Positions 6,994 through 13,556 of a stretch of 13,787 bases of DNA are shown here, piece by piece. The translations under genes and the position numbers were made by a program. This stretch comes from Rickettsiaceae bacterium (GTDB lineage: Bacteria > Pseudomonadota > Alphaproteobacteria > Rickettsiales > Rickettsiaceae): assembly GCA_028372485.1 (NCBI GenBank), contig JAOMYS010000018.1, positions 1 to 13,787 of the forward strand. The letters are read 5' to 3'. How positions within the stretch are numbered: position 1 is the first letter of the stretch; the number at the start of each line of letters is the position of its first letter. Under the pieces are notes generated by a model. It did no database searches. It worked only from the letters and a program-made list of their open reading frames with translations, and had not been told where the DNA came from.

Positions 6994-7149
6994 AGATTTT
7001 GTATATCTTGTAGGAATATTATCTCAATTGCTAAAGTAGTAATGACAGTCGGAAAGTCAAAAAACGATGCTTTATCACTTGTAAAAATCCGAAGCTTTGC
7101 TTAAAAATCCGTATACAGCCATCAATAAACCGTAAACGATTCGCCGTCC

Positions 7150-7320
7150 TGTCATTCCGTAAGCGACCGCTAAGGGAGCTATACGGAATCTCATATCGGT
7201 AGAATCAACCTCCATACTCTATAGAGAGATCTCGTATAATTCGTTAAAAAACTCATTTACGAGATGACAGGTTTGGGGAGAGTACTAGTAAATAATGCTC
7301 CAATTTACATCGATGATACA
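7150..7320 (-). repeat. Palindromic repeat element, inverted full copy 2 plus flanking unit
   Basis: The 120-bp core (7150-7269) is a reverse-complement relative of the element at 2756-2877. Read on the minus strand it shares the ends TGTCATCTCGTAAA and TTACGGAATGACA, the block TTATACGAGATCTCT and the centre TACCGATATGAGATTCCGTA. Hairpins are ATTCCGTA (7154-7161) / TACGGAAT (7182-7189) and ATCTCGTA (7219-7226) / TACGAGAT (7258-7265). The segment 7270-7320 (GTTTGGGG, TAGTAAAT, GCTCCAATTTAC, GATGATACA) matches the reverse complement of the 45-bp unit at 2711-2755, so the whole composite was copied. Confidence 0.82.
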
Positions 7321-7408
7321 GGCTGGAGAAACAATACACCAGATTTAGGACCTATGACCCCGGAGATTTTCTAGGTACTTAATAGCCATGCAGGCAACGC
7401 CCACTGCT

Positions 7409-7449
7409 GTCTTTCCGTAAGCGAACGCTAAAGGAGCTATACGGAGTCT
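7409..7449 (-). repeat. 41-bp half element touching the gatB stop codon
   Basis: This matches 7151-7191 (one hairpin half of element copy 2) at 37 of 41 positions by hand alignment. The hairpin arms are TTCCGTA (7413-7419) and TACGGAG. Its last base is the first base of the gatB stop triplet as written on the + strand, so any gatB transcript would begin its 3' UTR with this hairpin. It may serve as an RNA 3' end or terminator-like structure, but no good U tract follows on the minus strand. Confidence 0.75.
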
Positions 7450-8903
7450 TATTTTATCTGCAATTTTTCTTTTAGTATTTCGTTTACCACCTGTGGGCTT
7501 GCTTTGCCAGCAGTTTTTTTCATTACTTGACCCACGAAAAATCCAAATAACTTCTCTTTCCCCGCTCTATAGCCTTCTACAGATTCTGGGTTAGCTTCTA
7601 TTATCTCATCAATAATTGGCTCTATAGAACTGCGGTCAGACATCTGTACCAAGCCTTTTTCTTTCACTATGTCTGCAGCATTTTTTCCGCTAGAAAACAT
7701 TTCCTCAAAAACTACCTTAGCAATTTTTCCTGATATAGTCTTTTTCTCTATCAACGACACCAACTCAGATAACATACTAGGAGTAATTTTACACTCATCA
7801 AGAGTCATCCCATTTTTGTTTAATCTTGCAAATAACTCACTAGATATCCAGTTTGCTATGATTTTAGGATTTGCTCCTGAAATAGCTTCCTCAAAATATT
7901 TTGCCGTATCACTATCTGAAACGATAACTTCAGCATCGTAATTACTAAGACCAAGTTTTGACACATATCTGTTGATTTTTGCATCAGGAAGTTCTGGCAA
8001 TTCATTTTTCATTTTTGCAATTAAAGCATCATCAATTCTTACTGGCAGAAGGTCAGGGTCTGGGAAATAGCGATAATCATTCGCATCTTCTTTTGATCGC
8101 ATGGTTCTGGTCATGCCGGTATTTACATCAAACAATCTTGTTTCTTGGTCAACTATGCCTCCACTCTCAAGTAGCTCCACCTGGCGCATTGCTTCATATT
8201 CAATAGCCTTGGTGATATTTTTCACAGAGTTCAGATTCTTTATCTCGCACCTAGTGCCAAGCTTATCCGCAGCCTTTCTTATTGAAATATTAGCATCGCA
8301 GCGCATAGAGCCTTGATCCATATTACCGTCACACGAACCAATATAGCGAAGTAATGTTCTAAGTTTTTTCACGTACTGAGCAGCTTCATGAGGAGAGCTT
8401 AAATCAGGTTCTGTTACAATCTCCATTAGGGCAATACCAGAGCGATTAAGATCAATCAAACTATACTCCGGGTGTTGATCGTGAATGCTTTTTCCAGCGT
8501 CTTGCTCTAGATGAATACGGTTAATTCTGATTCTTTTTTCTTTTCCATTTTCACATAATACGTTCAAATGACCATTTTGTACGATTGGTATATAGAATTG
8601 TGAGATCTGATATCCTTGCGGAAGATCGGCATAAAAATAATTTTTTCTATCAAAGACTGATAATTTATTAATTTCAGCATTAATACCAAGACCAGTTTTA
8701 ATTGCCTGCTCTACGCAATATTTATTCAGTACAGGCAGCATTCCTGGCATTGCAGCGTCAACTAGAGACACTTGAGTATTACTCGGCGCTCCAAACTCTG
8801 TTGCACTTTGTGAGAATAATTTTGCTTTTGAAGATACTTGGGCATGTACTTCAAGACCAATTACATATTCCCAATCACCAGTATTTCCAGTTATATAAGC
8901 CAT
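7449..8903 (-). CDS. gatB: Asp/Glu-tRNA(Asn/Gln) amidotransferase subunit B
   Basis: GatB is the kinase and tRNA-recognition subunit of GatCAB, which activates mischarged Glu-tRNA(Gln) and/or Asp-tRNA(Asn) with ATP before amidation. The 484-residue length is typical. Family marks are the N-terminal IGLEVHAQVSSKAKLFS (15-31), AMPGMLPVLN (51-60), DRKNYFYADLPQGYQISQ, LEQDAGKS, DLNRSGIALMEIVTEPDL, CDGNMDQGSMRCDANISIR and RSKEDANDYRYFPDPDLLPV. The C-terminal region after about residue 330 is the GatB/YqeY-type helical domain that grips the tRNA. The start overlaps the gatA stop by one base (TAATG on the minus strand), showing translational coupling. The stop codon abuts a repeat hairpin. Complete and intact. 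Confidence 0.97.
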   Translation of the reverse strand: MAYITGNTGDWEYVIGLEVHAQVSSKAKLFSQSATEFGAPSNTQVSLVDAAMPGMLPVLNKYCVEQAIKTGLGINAEINKLSVFDRKNYFYADLPQGYQISQFYIPIVQNGHLNVLCENGKEKRIRINRIHLEQDAGKSIHDQHPEYSLIDLNRSGIALMEIVTEPDLSSPHEAAQYVKKLRTLLRYIGSCDGNMDQGSMRCDANISIRKAADKLGTRCEIKNLNSVKNITKAIEYEAMRQVELLESGGIVDQETRLFDVNTGMTRTMRSKEDANDYRYFPDPDLLPVRIDDALIAKMKNELPELPDAKINRYVSKLGLSNYDAEVIVSDSDTAKYFEEAISGANPKIIANWISSELFARLNKNGMTLDECKITPSMLSELVSLIEKKTISGKIAKVVFEEMFSSGKNAADIVKEKGLVQMSDRSSIEPIIDEIIEANPESVEGYRAGKEKLFGFFVGQVMKKTAGKASPQVVNEILKEKLQIK

Positions 8904-10387
8904 TAAAATCCCCTAGGTGTAAAGTCAATATTTGCAACGGCACGCTCAATAACAGCAGAAGCTCTTAGCAAATTATACTCATCAAGAGCTGGTGCGACTA
9001 GCTGCATGCCAAGTGGAAGACCACTGCTAGATAGTGCCGTCGGGACAGATGAGCACGGAAGCCCAGCGAGGCTAGCTGGAATTGTGAATAGATCATTTAG
9101 ATACATAGTTAGTGGATCATTTTGATTCTCATTTATGCCAAATGCAGCACTCGGTGTTGAAGGCAATAAAACTACATCAACTTTCTTATAAGCTTCCTTG
9201 AAATCATTTGCAATTAGTCTTCGTACCTTTTGTGCCTTTATGTAATATGCATCCATGTGGCTTGCAGATAGCACATATGTACCAATCATGATGCGTCTTT
9301 TTACTTCCTCATCAAAGCCTTCTGTTCTCGTGTGAGCATACATCTCGTCTAAACTAAGACCAGTCTTATCAGTTCTATGGCCGAAGCGTACACCATCATA
9401 TCTAGACAAATTGGATGATGCCTCAGCAGGCGCAATCACGTAGTAAACAGGTAGCGCATATTTAGCATGTGGTAATGTGATATTTACAATCTCCGCGCCA
9501 GCATCACGCATCATTTCAACAGAGTCTTGCCACATTTTTATAATTTCACTGCTCACACCATCAAGCTCCATTAGATCAGTAGGAATGCCAACTCTCATAC
9601 CTTTCACAGATTTATCGCATGCTAACAATAATTCAGGCACTTCCTTCTCTATTGATGTTGAGTCTTTTTCGTCAAATCCCATCATAGCTTCAAGCATTAC
9701 AGCAGAATCTGCAACTGAGCGAGTAAAAATACCGGCTTGATCTAGAGAGCTTGCAAAAGCAATCATTCCCCATCTTGAACATCTTCCATATGTTGGCTTG
9801 ACTCCAAAGATGCCAGTAAATGCAGCAGGCTGCCTAATTGAGCCGCCAGTATCACTACCAAGTGCTGCCATTGCAGAAAAACTACTTACGGCAGAGGCCG
9901 AACCTCCAGAAGATCCACCAGGGACTAAATCTTGATTGTTATCCTTAGCTTTCCAGGGGTTAATAACATTGCCAAAATAGCTCGTAGTATTTGAAGAACC
10001 CATAGCAAACTCATCCATATTGGTTTTTCCAACCATAATAGAGCCAGCATCTGCGATGTTTTTACTTACAGTAGATTCGTAAGTAGGAACAAAGCTGCTA
10101 AGCATTTTTGAACCAGATGTAGTTTTAACTCCATTAGTACAAAACAAATCTTTAACGCCAACTGGTATTCCTTCTAATTTCCTAGGAGTGCCACTTGCAT
10201 ATTTTTTATCAGAAATTTTTGCAGCAGATTTTGCATGCTCAAAAGTTTTCGTAATATAGCTATTCAAATTTTCTGTCTTTTTTGCCTGCGCTATATGAGC
10301 ACCCGTTAACTCAGATGCTGTAAAACTTTGCTTCTTCAGACCATCAAGCGCTTCTACAATTGATAATTTAACTAATTCACTCATCAT
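8903..10387 (-). CDS. gatA: Asp/Glu-tRNA(Asn/Gln) amidotransferase subunit A
   Basis: GatA is the glutaminase subunit; it releases ammonia from glutamine and passes it to GatB. The protein is an amidase-signature enzyme of 494 residues. The Ser-cisSer-Lys triad is visible: Lys79 in GVKDLF, cis-Ser159 in GGSSGGSASAV, and nucleophile Ser183 in GSDTGGSIRQPA. FGVKPTYGRCSRWG and FASSLDQAGIFTRSV follow as expected. Two adjacent ATG codons (10387 and 10384) are possible starts; the difference is one residue. gatC ends 3 bp upstream and gatB begins one base before the gatA stop, so the order C-A-B is tightly coupled. No missing residues or frameshifts are seen. Confidence 0.97.
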   Translation of the reverse strand: MMSELVKLSIVEALDGLKKQSFTASELTGAHIAQAKKTENLNSYITKTFEHAKSAAKISDKKYASGTPRKLEGIPVGVKDLFCTNGVKTTSGSKMLSSFVPTYESTVSKNIADAGSIMVGKTNMDEFAMGSSNTTSYFGNVINPWKAKDNNQDLVPGGSSGGSASAVSSFSAMAALGSDTGGSIRQPAAFTGIFGVKPTYGRCSRWGMIAFASSLDQAGIFTRSVADSAVMLEAMMGFDEKDSTSIEKEVPELLLACDKSVKGMRVGIPTDLMELDGVSSEIIKMWQDSVEMMRDAGAEIVNITLPHAKYALPVYYVIAPAEASSNLSRYDGVRFGHRTDKTGLSLDEMYAHTRTEGFDEEVKRRIMIGTYVLSASHMDAYYIKAQKVRRLIANDFKEAYKKVDVVLLPSTPSAAFGINENQNDPLTMYLNDLFTIPASLAGLPCSSVPTALSSSGLPLGMQLVAPALDEYNLLRASAVIERAVANIDFTPRGF

Positions 10388-10390
10388 GCA

Positions 10391-10693
10391 TTACTCTATA
10401 ACTTTTGGTACAACAAAACATTTGATTTCTTTTGCAAAATCAGATCCTTTTTCTGGGATGTTTTTAAATAGGTCAGCCGAAGCATCAGACTCTTTGACAG
10501 CATCTTGCCTCATTCTTTGGTCCGTATCGCATACTGATCTTAACGGCTCCACAGAAGAGCAATCTACATTTTGTAATTGGTCAATCATCTCCATCACGCT
10601 GTTAAGTTTGGGTGCAAAATCCTGAAGCTCCTTCTCTGTAAAGTTTAATTTTGCAAGTTTTTGTAACTTCTGTAACTCCTTGTCTTGAATCAT
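10391..10693 (-). CDS. gatC: Asp/Glu-tRNA(Asn/Gln) amidotransferase subunit C
   Basis: GatC is the small subunit that wraps GatA and GatB together. The 100-residue protein has the usual N-terminal two-helix part (LQKLAKLNFTEKELQDFAPK, residues 9-28) and then LNSVMEMIDQLQNVDCSSVEP, with the conserved turn before P-L-R. The C-terminal extended tail that lies along GatA includes DLFKNIPEKG and ends FVVPKVIE. The length is normal. It lies 12 bp downstream of the small membrane ORF at 10706-10942 and 3 bp upstream of gatA, on the same strand, so the small ORFs and gatCAB are probably one operon. Confidence 0.95.
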   Translation of the reverse strand: MIQDKELQKLQKLAKLNFTEKELQDFAPKLNSVMEMIDQLQNVDCSSVEPLRSVCDTDQRMRQDAVKESDASADLFKNIPEKGSDFAKEIKCFVVPKVIE

Positions 10694-10705
10694 AATTTAA
10701 TCTAT

Positions 10706-10942
10706 TCAATTTTTCTCTTTCTCGAGTAGACCAAAGCACACAGCTTTCATCTTGTCAAAATCACTTGTTTTGCTTTCCTTATTAACCTGATCTATAAGTA
10801 ATTTTATACATTCATTGTAGGGATGAGGAGCAATAACTACATTTTTATTTTCTACATTTTCTGTAAAGCATATAACGATGTAAATAATTGCGCCAATTGC
10901 GAGTCCCACTAAAAATATCAGTAATTTATTAACTTGTTCCAT
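10706..10942 (-). CDS. Small single-pass membrane protein, unknown function
   Basis: I do not recognise this 78-residue protein. Residues 7-26 (LLIFLVGLAIGAIIYIVICF) form one clear membrane segment. The rest is a hydrophilic tail with cysteines at 45 and 69 and a likely helix from YNEC onward. There is no lipobox or cleavable-signal pattern that I trust, so an anchored protein with its C-terminal tail on one side of the membrane is the simplest reading. The ATG at 10942 is preceded by a purine-rich GAGAGAG stretch that can act as a Shine-Dalgarno. The C-terminal 37 residues are 32/37 identical to the ORF immediately upstream (10956-11093). It lies 12 bp before gatC in the same direction. The gene is supported by the conservation between the two copies; the function is unknown. 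Confidence 0.72.
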   Translation of the reverse strand: MEQVNKLLIFLVGLAIGAIIYIVICFTENVENKNVVIAPHPYNECIKLLIDQVNKESKTSDFDKMKAVCFGLLEKEKN

Positions 10943-10955
10943 TTTCTCTCTCTTT

Positions 10956-11093
10956 TTATTTCTTCTCTTTATCAGACAAAATAAAACACACAGCTTTCAT
11001 TTTATCAAAATCGCTTGCTTTACTTTCCTTGTTAACTTGATCTATAAGCAATTTTATACATTCATTATATAGATGCAAATCATAGATGTTCAT
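10956..11093 (-). CDS. Short tandem paralogue of the downstream small membrane ORF, lacking the membrane segment
   Basis: A 45-residue ORF beginning MNIYDLHLYNEC and ending LSDKEKK. Residues 9-45 match residues 42-78 of the next ORF at 32 of 37 positions, including both cysteines, but the membrane segment is absent. In the first 30 shared codons (from YNEC to AVCF) I count 9 synonymous differences and one replacement, which indicates protein-level selection rather than drift. It ends 13 nt before the start of the 78-residue ORF. The same frame stays open upstream to 11258 without an ATG, GTG or TTG, so the real start is uncertain. It could be a soluble partner, a 5'-truncated relic that broke recently, or a longer protein with a rare start codon. 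Confidence 0.5.
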   Translation of the reverse strand: MNIYDLHLYNECIKLLIDQVNKESKASDFDKMKAVCFILSDKEKK

Positions 11094-11190
11094 AATTCTG
11101 TAATCAAGTATTTTTACAAATAGCCCGTGATTACATGGTAATAGAGATATTGGATATAGAGCAAAATATTTGCATTTTTTAGCTAGGTAC

Positions 11191-11219
11191 TTGACTGCGT
11201 TACTGGTCTTTGATATTAT
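11191..11219 (+). promoter_or_regulatory. rho promoter
   Basis: TTGACT (11191-11196, 5 of 6), an exact 17-bp spacer and TATTAT (11214-11219, 5 of 6) preceded by TG (extended -10) form a strong promoter. Transcription would start near 11226, leaving a leader of about 140 nt before the rho ATG, long for this compact window. The promoter lies inside the open frame that extends the small ORF on the other strand. Confidence 0.7.
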
Positions 11220-11301
11220 CCCTCTTGAGTCTTGGCATCTGAAAGAGATTACCTTGCCTCAGTTTTCCTGAAATTTATTACTTAAATTGTATATCATAAA
11301 C

Positions 11302-11331
11302 GATAGTGCGTACTGCTTCGTATGCGTTATC
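11302..11331 (+). promoter_or_regulatory. Hairpin in the rho leader
   Basis: GATAGTGCGTA (11302-11312) can pair along its full 11 bases with TATGCGTTATC (11321-11331), using three G:U pairs, around an 8-nt loop. It lies in the middle of the predicted 140-nt leader and has no T run after it, so it is not an intrinsic terminator. A role in rho autoregulation is possible, since rho is autogenously attenuated in its leader in Escherichia coli, but that is inference. Confidence 0.4.
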
Positions 11332-11364
11332 TTACCCTAAAATCATTAAATATATTTAACTCTA

Positions 11365-12747
11365 ATGACAAAAACACGCAAAGAGATCCATAAGAGACCT
11401 AGTAGGCCAAATAAAAGAACTAATACAAGAAAAAAAGAAGAAGAGTCTTCGGACGAAAAAGAGGTAGTAAGCACAGATAGCAACGGTGTCACTATCACAC
11501 TGAAAGAGCTAAAGGAAAAATCGCCAGAAGAACTCCAGACTCAAGCTGAATCATTAGAAATAGAAAATGTCAGCTCGTTGTTAAAACAAGAGTTAATTTT
11601 TGCAATCCTAAAAAGGACGGTTGCAGGGGGTGGACAAATTTTTGGCGAAGGAGTATTAGAGGTTTTACCTGATGGCTTTGGCTTCCTGCGTTCACCAGAT
11701 GCAAATTATCTTGCAGGTCCTGATGATATATATGTCTCTCCAAGTCAAATTCGTCGTTTTGGATTGAAAAAAGGTGACACCGTGGAAGGTGAAATCCGCG
11801 CGCCAAAATCTAGCGAAAGATATTTCGCACTTCTTAAAGTGCAGAGTGTAAATTTTGAAAGTGATGATCATGCTTATCATCGTGTACATTTTGACAATCT
11901 AACACCTTTGTATCCAGAAGAAAAACTACGTTTAGAAGTTGAGACCGAAACAAAGGATTGCAGCACCAGAACAATAGAAATGGTAGCACCCATGGGTAAG
12001 GGGCAAAGAGCCCTTATAGTTGCGCCTCCTAGAACTGGGAAAACAGTGTTATTGCAGAATATCGCTCATGCTATCACGACAAATAATCCTGAGGTATATC
12101 TGATTGTTTTGCTAATTGATGAGCGCCCAGAAGAAGTAACTGATATGCAAAGATCAATACGTGGAGAGGTTGTTAGTTCAACATTTGATGAGCCTGCAGC
12201 ACGCCATATACAGCTCGCTGAAATGGTTATTGAAAAAGCTAAAAGACTAGTTGAGTGCAAGAAAGATGTAGTAATATTGCTTGACTCCATTACAAAGCTC
12301 GCACGTGCATATAATACGGTAGTTCCCTCATCTGGTAAGGTTTTAACTGGTGGCGTTGATGCAAATGCACTTCAAAGACCTAAGCGTTTCTTTGGTGCTG
12401 CACGTAATATTGAAAATGGTGGATCATTGACTATAGTTGCAACTGCCTTGATTGAAACCGGATCTAGAATGGATGAGGTGATTTTTGAAGAGTTTAAAGG
12501 TACTGGTAACTCTGAGATTATACTTGATCGTAAAGTTGCAGATAAGAGGATTTACCCTGCTATTGATATCACAAAATCTGGTACAAGAAAGGAAGAGTTG
12601 CTTATAGATCGTTCTACATTGTCTAAAATGTGGGTCTTGCGTCGTATTATTAATCCGATGGGGACTATAGATTCCATGGAATTTTTGTTATCAAAATTCA
12701 AAGAATCAAAAACAAATGCCGATTTCTTTAACTCAATGAATTCTTAG
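11365..12747 (+). CDS. rho: Transcription termination factor Rho
   Basis: Rho is the hexameric RNA-dependent ATPase that ends transcription at factor-dependent sites. The 460-residue protein has a charged N-terminal extension rich in Lys, Arg and Glu (about 2-35), then the N-terminal helical RNA-binding part and the cold-shock-like domain with GFGFLRSP (104-111). The ATPase follows: GKGQRALIVAPPRTGKT (211-227) with the Walker A loop, DERPEEV (252-258), VVILLDS (302-308, Walker B), the Q-loop region LTGGVDANALQRPKRFFGAA (327-346), and the R-loop/secondary-site region ETGSRMDEVIFEEFKGTGN. The extension makes it longer than the roughly 420 residues of Escherichia coli Rho. There is no good Shine-Dalgarno before ATG 11365 but no other plausible start. 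It has its own promoter and a leader with a hairpin. Intact. Confidence 0.97.
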   Translation: MTKTRKEIHKRPSRPNKRTNTRKKEEESSDEKEVVSTDSNGVTITLKELKEKSPEELQTQAESLEIENVSSLLKQELIFAILKRTVAGGGQIFGEGVLEVLPDGFGFLRSPDANYLAGPDDIYVSPSQIRRFGLKKGDTVEGEIRAPKSSERYFALLKVQSVNFESDDHAYHRVHFDNLTPLYPEEKLRLEVETETKDCSTRTIEMVAPMGKGQRALIVAPPRTGKTVLLQNIAHAITTNNPEVYLIVLLIDERPEEVTDMQRSIRGEVVSSTFDEPAARHIQLAEMVIEKAKRLVECKKDVVILLDSITKLARAYNTVVPSSGKVLTGGVDANALQRPKRFFGAARNIENGGSLTIVATALIETGSRMDEVIFEEFKGTGNSEIILDRKVADKRIYPAIDITKSGTRKEELLIDRSTLSKMWVLRRIINPMGTIDSMEFLLSKFKESKTNADFFNSMNS

Positions 12748-12760
12748 GAAGTATATTTAT

Positions 12761-12813
12761 AAGTAAATGGCTAACATCCATGCATGAGGTTGCTTTGTTA
12801 TAGCTTTTTACTT
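12761..12813 (+). terminator. Possible weak terminator hairpin after rho
   Basis: AAGTAAA (12761-12767) and GCTA (12770-12773) can pair with TAGC (12801-12804) and TTTACTT (12807-12813), separated by a 2x2 internal loop. The right arm contains a T run (12805-12809) but little follows it. It starts 14 nt after the rho stop. The stem is AT-rich, so this is only a candidate. Confidence 0.3.
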
Positions 12814-12831
12814 AACGTTTCAAGAAGTAAC

Positions 12832-12859
12832 TTGCAAAACATATAATTCTATATATAAT
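12832..12859 (+). promoter_or_regulatory. rpmI-rplT promoter
   Basis: TTGCAA (12832-12837, 4 of 6) and a perfect TATAAT (12854-12859) are separated by 16 bp. Transcription would start near 12866, giving a leader of about 115 nt before rpmI. A second TATAAT at 12842-12847 is too close to this -35 box to be used with it. Confidence 0.55.
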
Positions 12860-12887
12860 TCCTCATGTAATTTTATATTCTAGAGTC

Positions 12888-12910
12888 GGTTCTTTTTTGA
12901 ACCTTCAAGG
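12888..12910 (+). promoter_or_regulatory. Hairpin in the rpmI-rplT leader
   Basis: GGTTC (12888-12892) and GAACC (12899-12903) form a perfect 5-bp stem around six T. An alternative pairing, TTGAA with TTCAA just downstream (12897-12907), competes with it. In Escherichia coli and Bacillus, L20 represses its own operon by binding leader RNA; whether this leader does so here is inference. Confidence 0.35.
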
Positions 12911-12981
12911 AAAGTAACGTGGCTGTGGTATGCCTAATTTGCTTTGAGAATATTTGTTAAATACCAACCTAAGAGGATAAC

Positions 12982-13185
12982 ATGCCTAAAATGAAAACCC
13001 ATTCCGGTGCTAAGAAGCGTTTTAGTTTAACTGCTTCTGGCAAAGTGAAAGCTGCCCAAGCTGGGAAGCAGCATTTTATGAGACGACGTACAAAGGCTCA
13101 ACTTCGTAATCAAAGAGGAACTGAAGTTCTTTGCCCACAAGATGCAAAGAGACTGAAGAAAACATTCCTACCAAATAGTAACTAA
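12982..13185 (+). CDS. rpmI: Large ribosomal subunit protein bL35
   Basis: A 67-residue, very basic ribosomal protein of the 50S subunit. The family start MPKMKTHSGAKKRF and the middle GKVKAAQAGKQHFMRRRTK are plain, followed by the usual C-terminal LKKTFLPN. The length is normal. A good Shine-Dalgarno AAGAGGA (12971-12977) precedes the ATG by 4 nt. rplT follows 17 bp downstream in the order normal for bacteria. infC, which commonly precedes rpmI, is not here; rho is the upstream neighbour instead, and rpmI has its own promoter and leader. Confidence 0.97.
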   Translation: MPKMKTHSGAKKRFSLTASGKVKAAQAGKQHFMRRRTKAQLRNQRGTEVLCPQDAKRLKKTFLPNSN

Positions 13186-13202
13186 GATTAGGGGTAAAAA
13201 AA

Positions 13203-13556
13203 ATGACGCGTGCAAAATCCGGAAAAATATCAAAAAATCGCCATAAAAAAGTAATCGATATGGCCAAAGGCTACAGAGGCAGAGGTAACAACTGCTTTAG
13301 AGTAGCTATACAGAGAGTAGAAAAAGCACTACAATATGCTTACCGTGACCGCAGAAATCGCAAGCGTGATTTTAGAGGATTGTGGATTCAAAGAATTAAT
13401 GCAGCTGCTCGCCTTCACGGCATGACGTATTCGTCTCTTATGGGTAACATCAAGAAGTTAGGGATAGAAGTAGATCGCAAGATGCTTGCAGAACTAGCTG
13501 TAAACAACCCAGAGAGCTTTGCTGATATAGCCAAAAAAGCTGCTAGTAGTAAGTAA
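13203..13556 (+). CDS. rplT: Large ribosomal subunit protein bL20
   Basis: A 117-residue basic protein that binds 23S rRNA early in 50S assembly. Family marks are the long basic N-terminal tail (MTRAKSGKISKNRHKKVI), AKGYRGRGNNCFRVA (21-35), the YRDRRNRKRDFRGLWIQRIN stretch (47-66), and the C-terminal GNIKKLGIEVDRKMLAELA globular part. The length matches the usual 117-120. AGGGGT (about 13190-13195) is the ribosome binding site. It is co-transcribed with rpmI. The C-terminal domain is the part that binds the operon leader in bacteria where L20 autoregulates. No clear terminator follows; the downstream DNA is repeat sequence. Confidence 0.97.
   Translation: MTRAKSGKISKNRHKKVIDMAKGYRGRGNNCFRVAIQRVEKALQYAYRDRRNRKRDFRGLWIQRINAAARLHGMTYSSLMGNIKKLGIEVDRKMLAELAVNNPESFADIAKKAASSK

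Larger units (their letters stand above)
6920..7448. other. Repeat-filled spacer between coxC and gatB
   Basis: This 529-bp gap holds no supported gene. After the coxC promoter there is unassigned sequence (6994-7130) with a small direct repeat TAAAAATCCG at 7082-7091 and 7102-7111. Then come an edge motif GTAAACGATTCGC (7132), the inverted copy of the palindromic element with a flanking 45-bp-type unit (7150-7320), about 85 bp with only short unconvincing frames, and a 41-bp half copy that touches the gatB stop (7409-7449). Confidence 0.7.
11094..11364. other. Divergent region between the gat operon and rho
   Basis: This 271-bp gap carries the rho promoter and leader on the + strand. On the minus strand it carries the upstream open extension (to 11258) of the short ORF. 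I found no convincing minus-strand promoter for the small-ORF-gatCAB operon; GATAAT-like boxes occur but lack a matching -35. No tRNA is seen. Confidence 0.5.

Noticed and set aside
2756..7269. Insertion sequence or composite transposon
   Set aside because: No transposase is present and the enclosed genes are housekeeping genes plus a TA pair; no target-site duplication is visible at either element.
7320..7408. Short peptide-like frames between the repeat and gatB (for example one with YDPGDFLGT)
   Set aside because: Frames are under 30 codons, lack starts and show no recognisable family; probably chance or deep decay.
12066..12290. Open frames antisense to rho, and similar frames antisense to gatA, gatB and coxC
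   Set aside because: They mirror strongly supported coding sequence and have no family motifs or ribosome binding sites.
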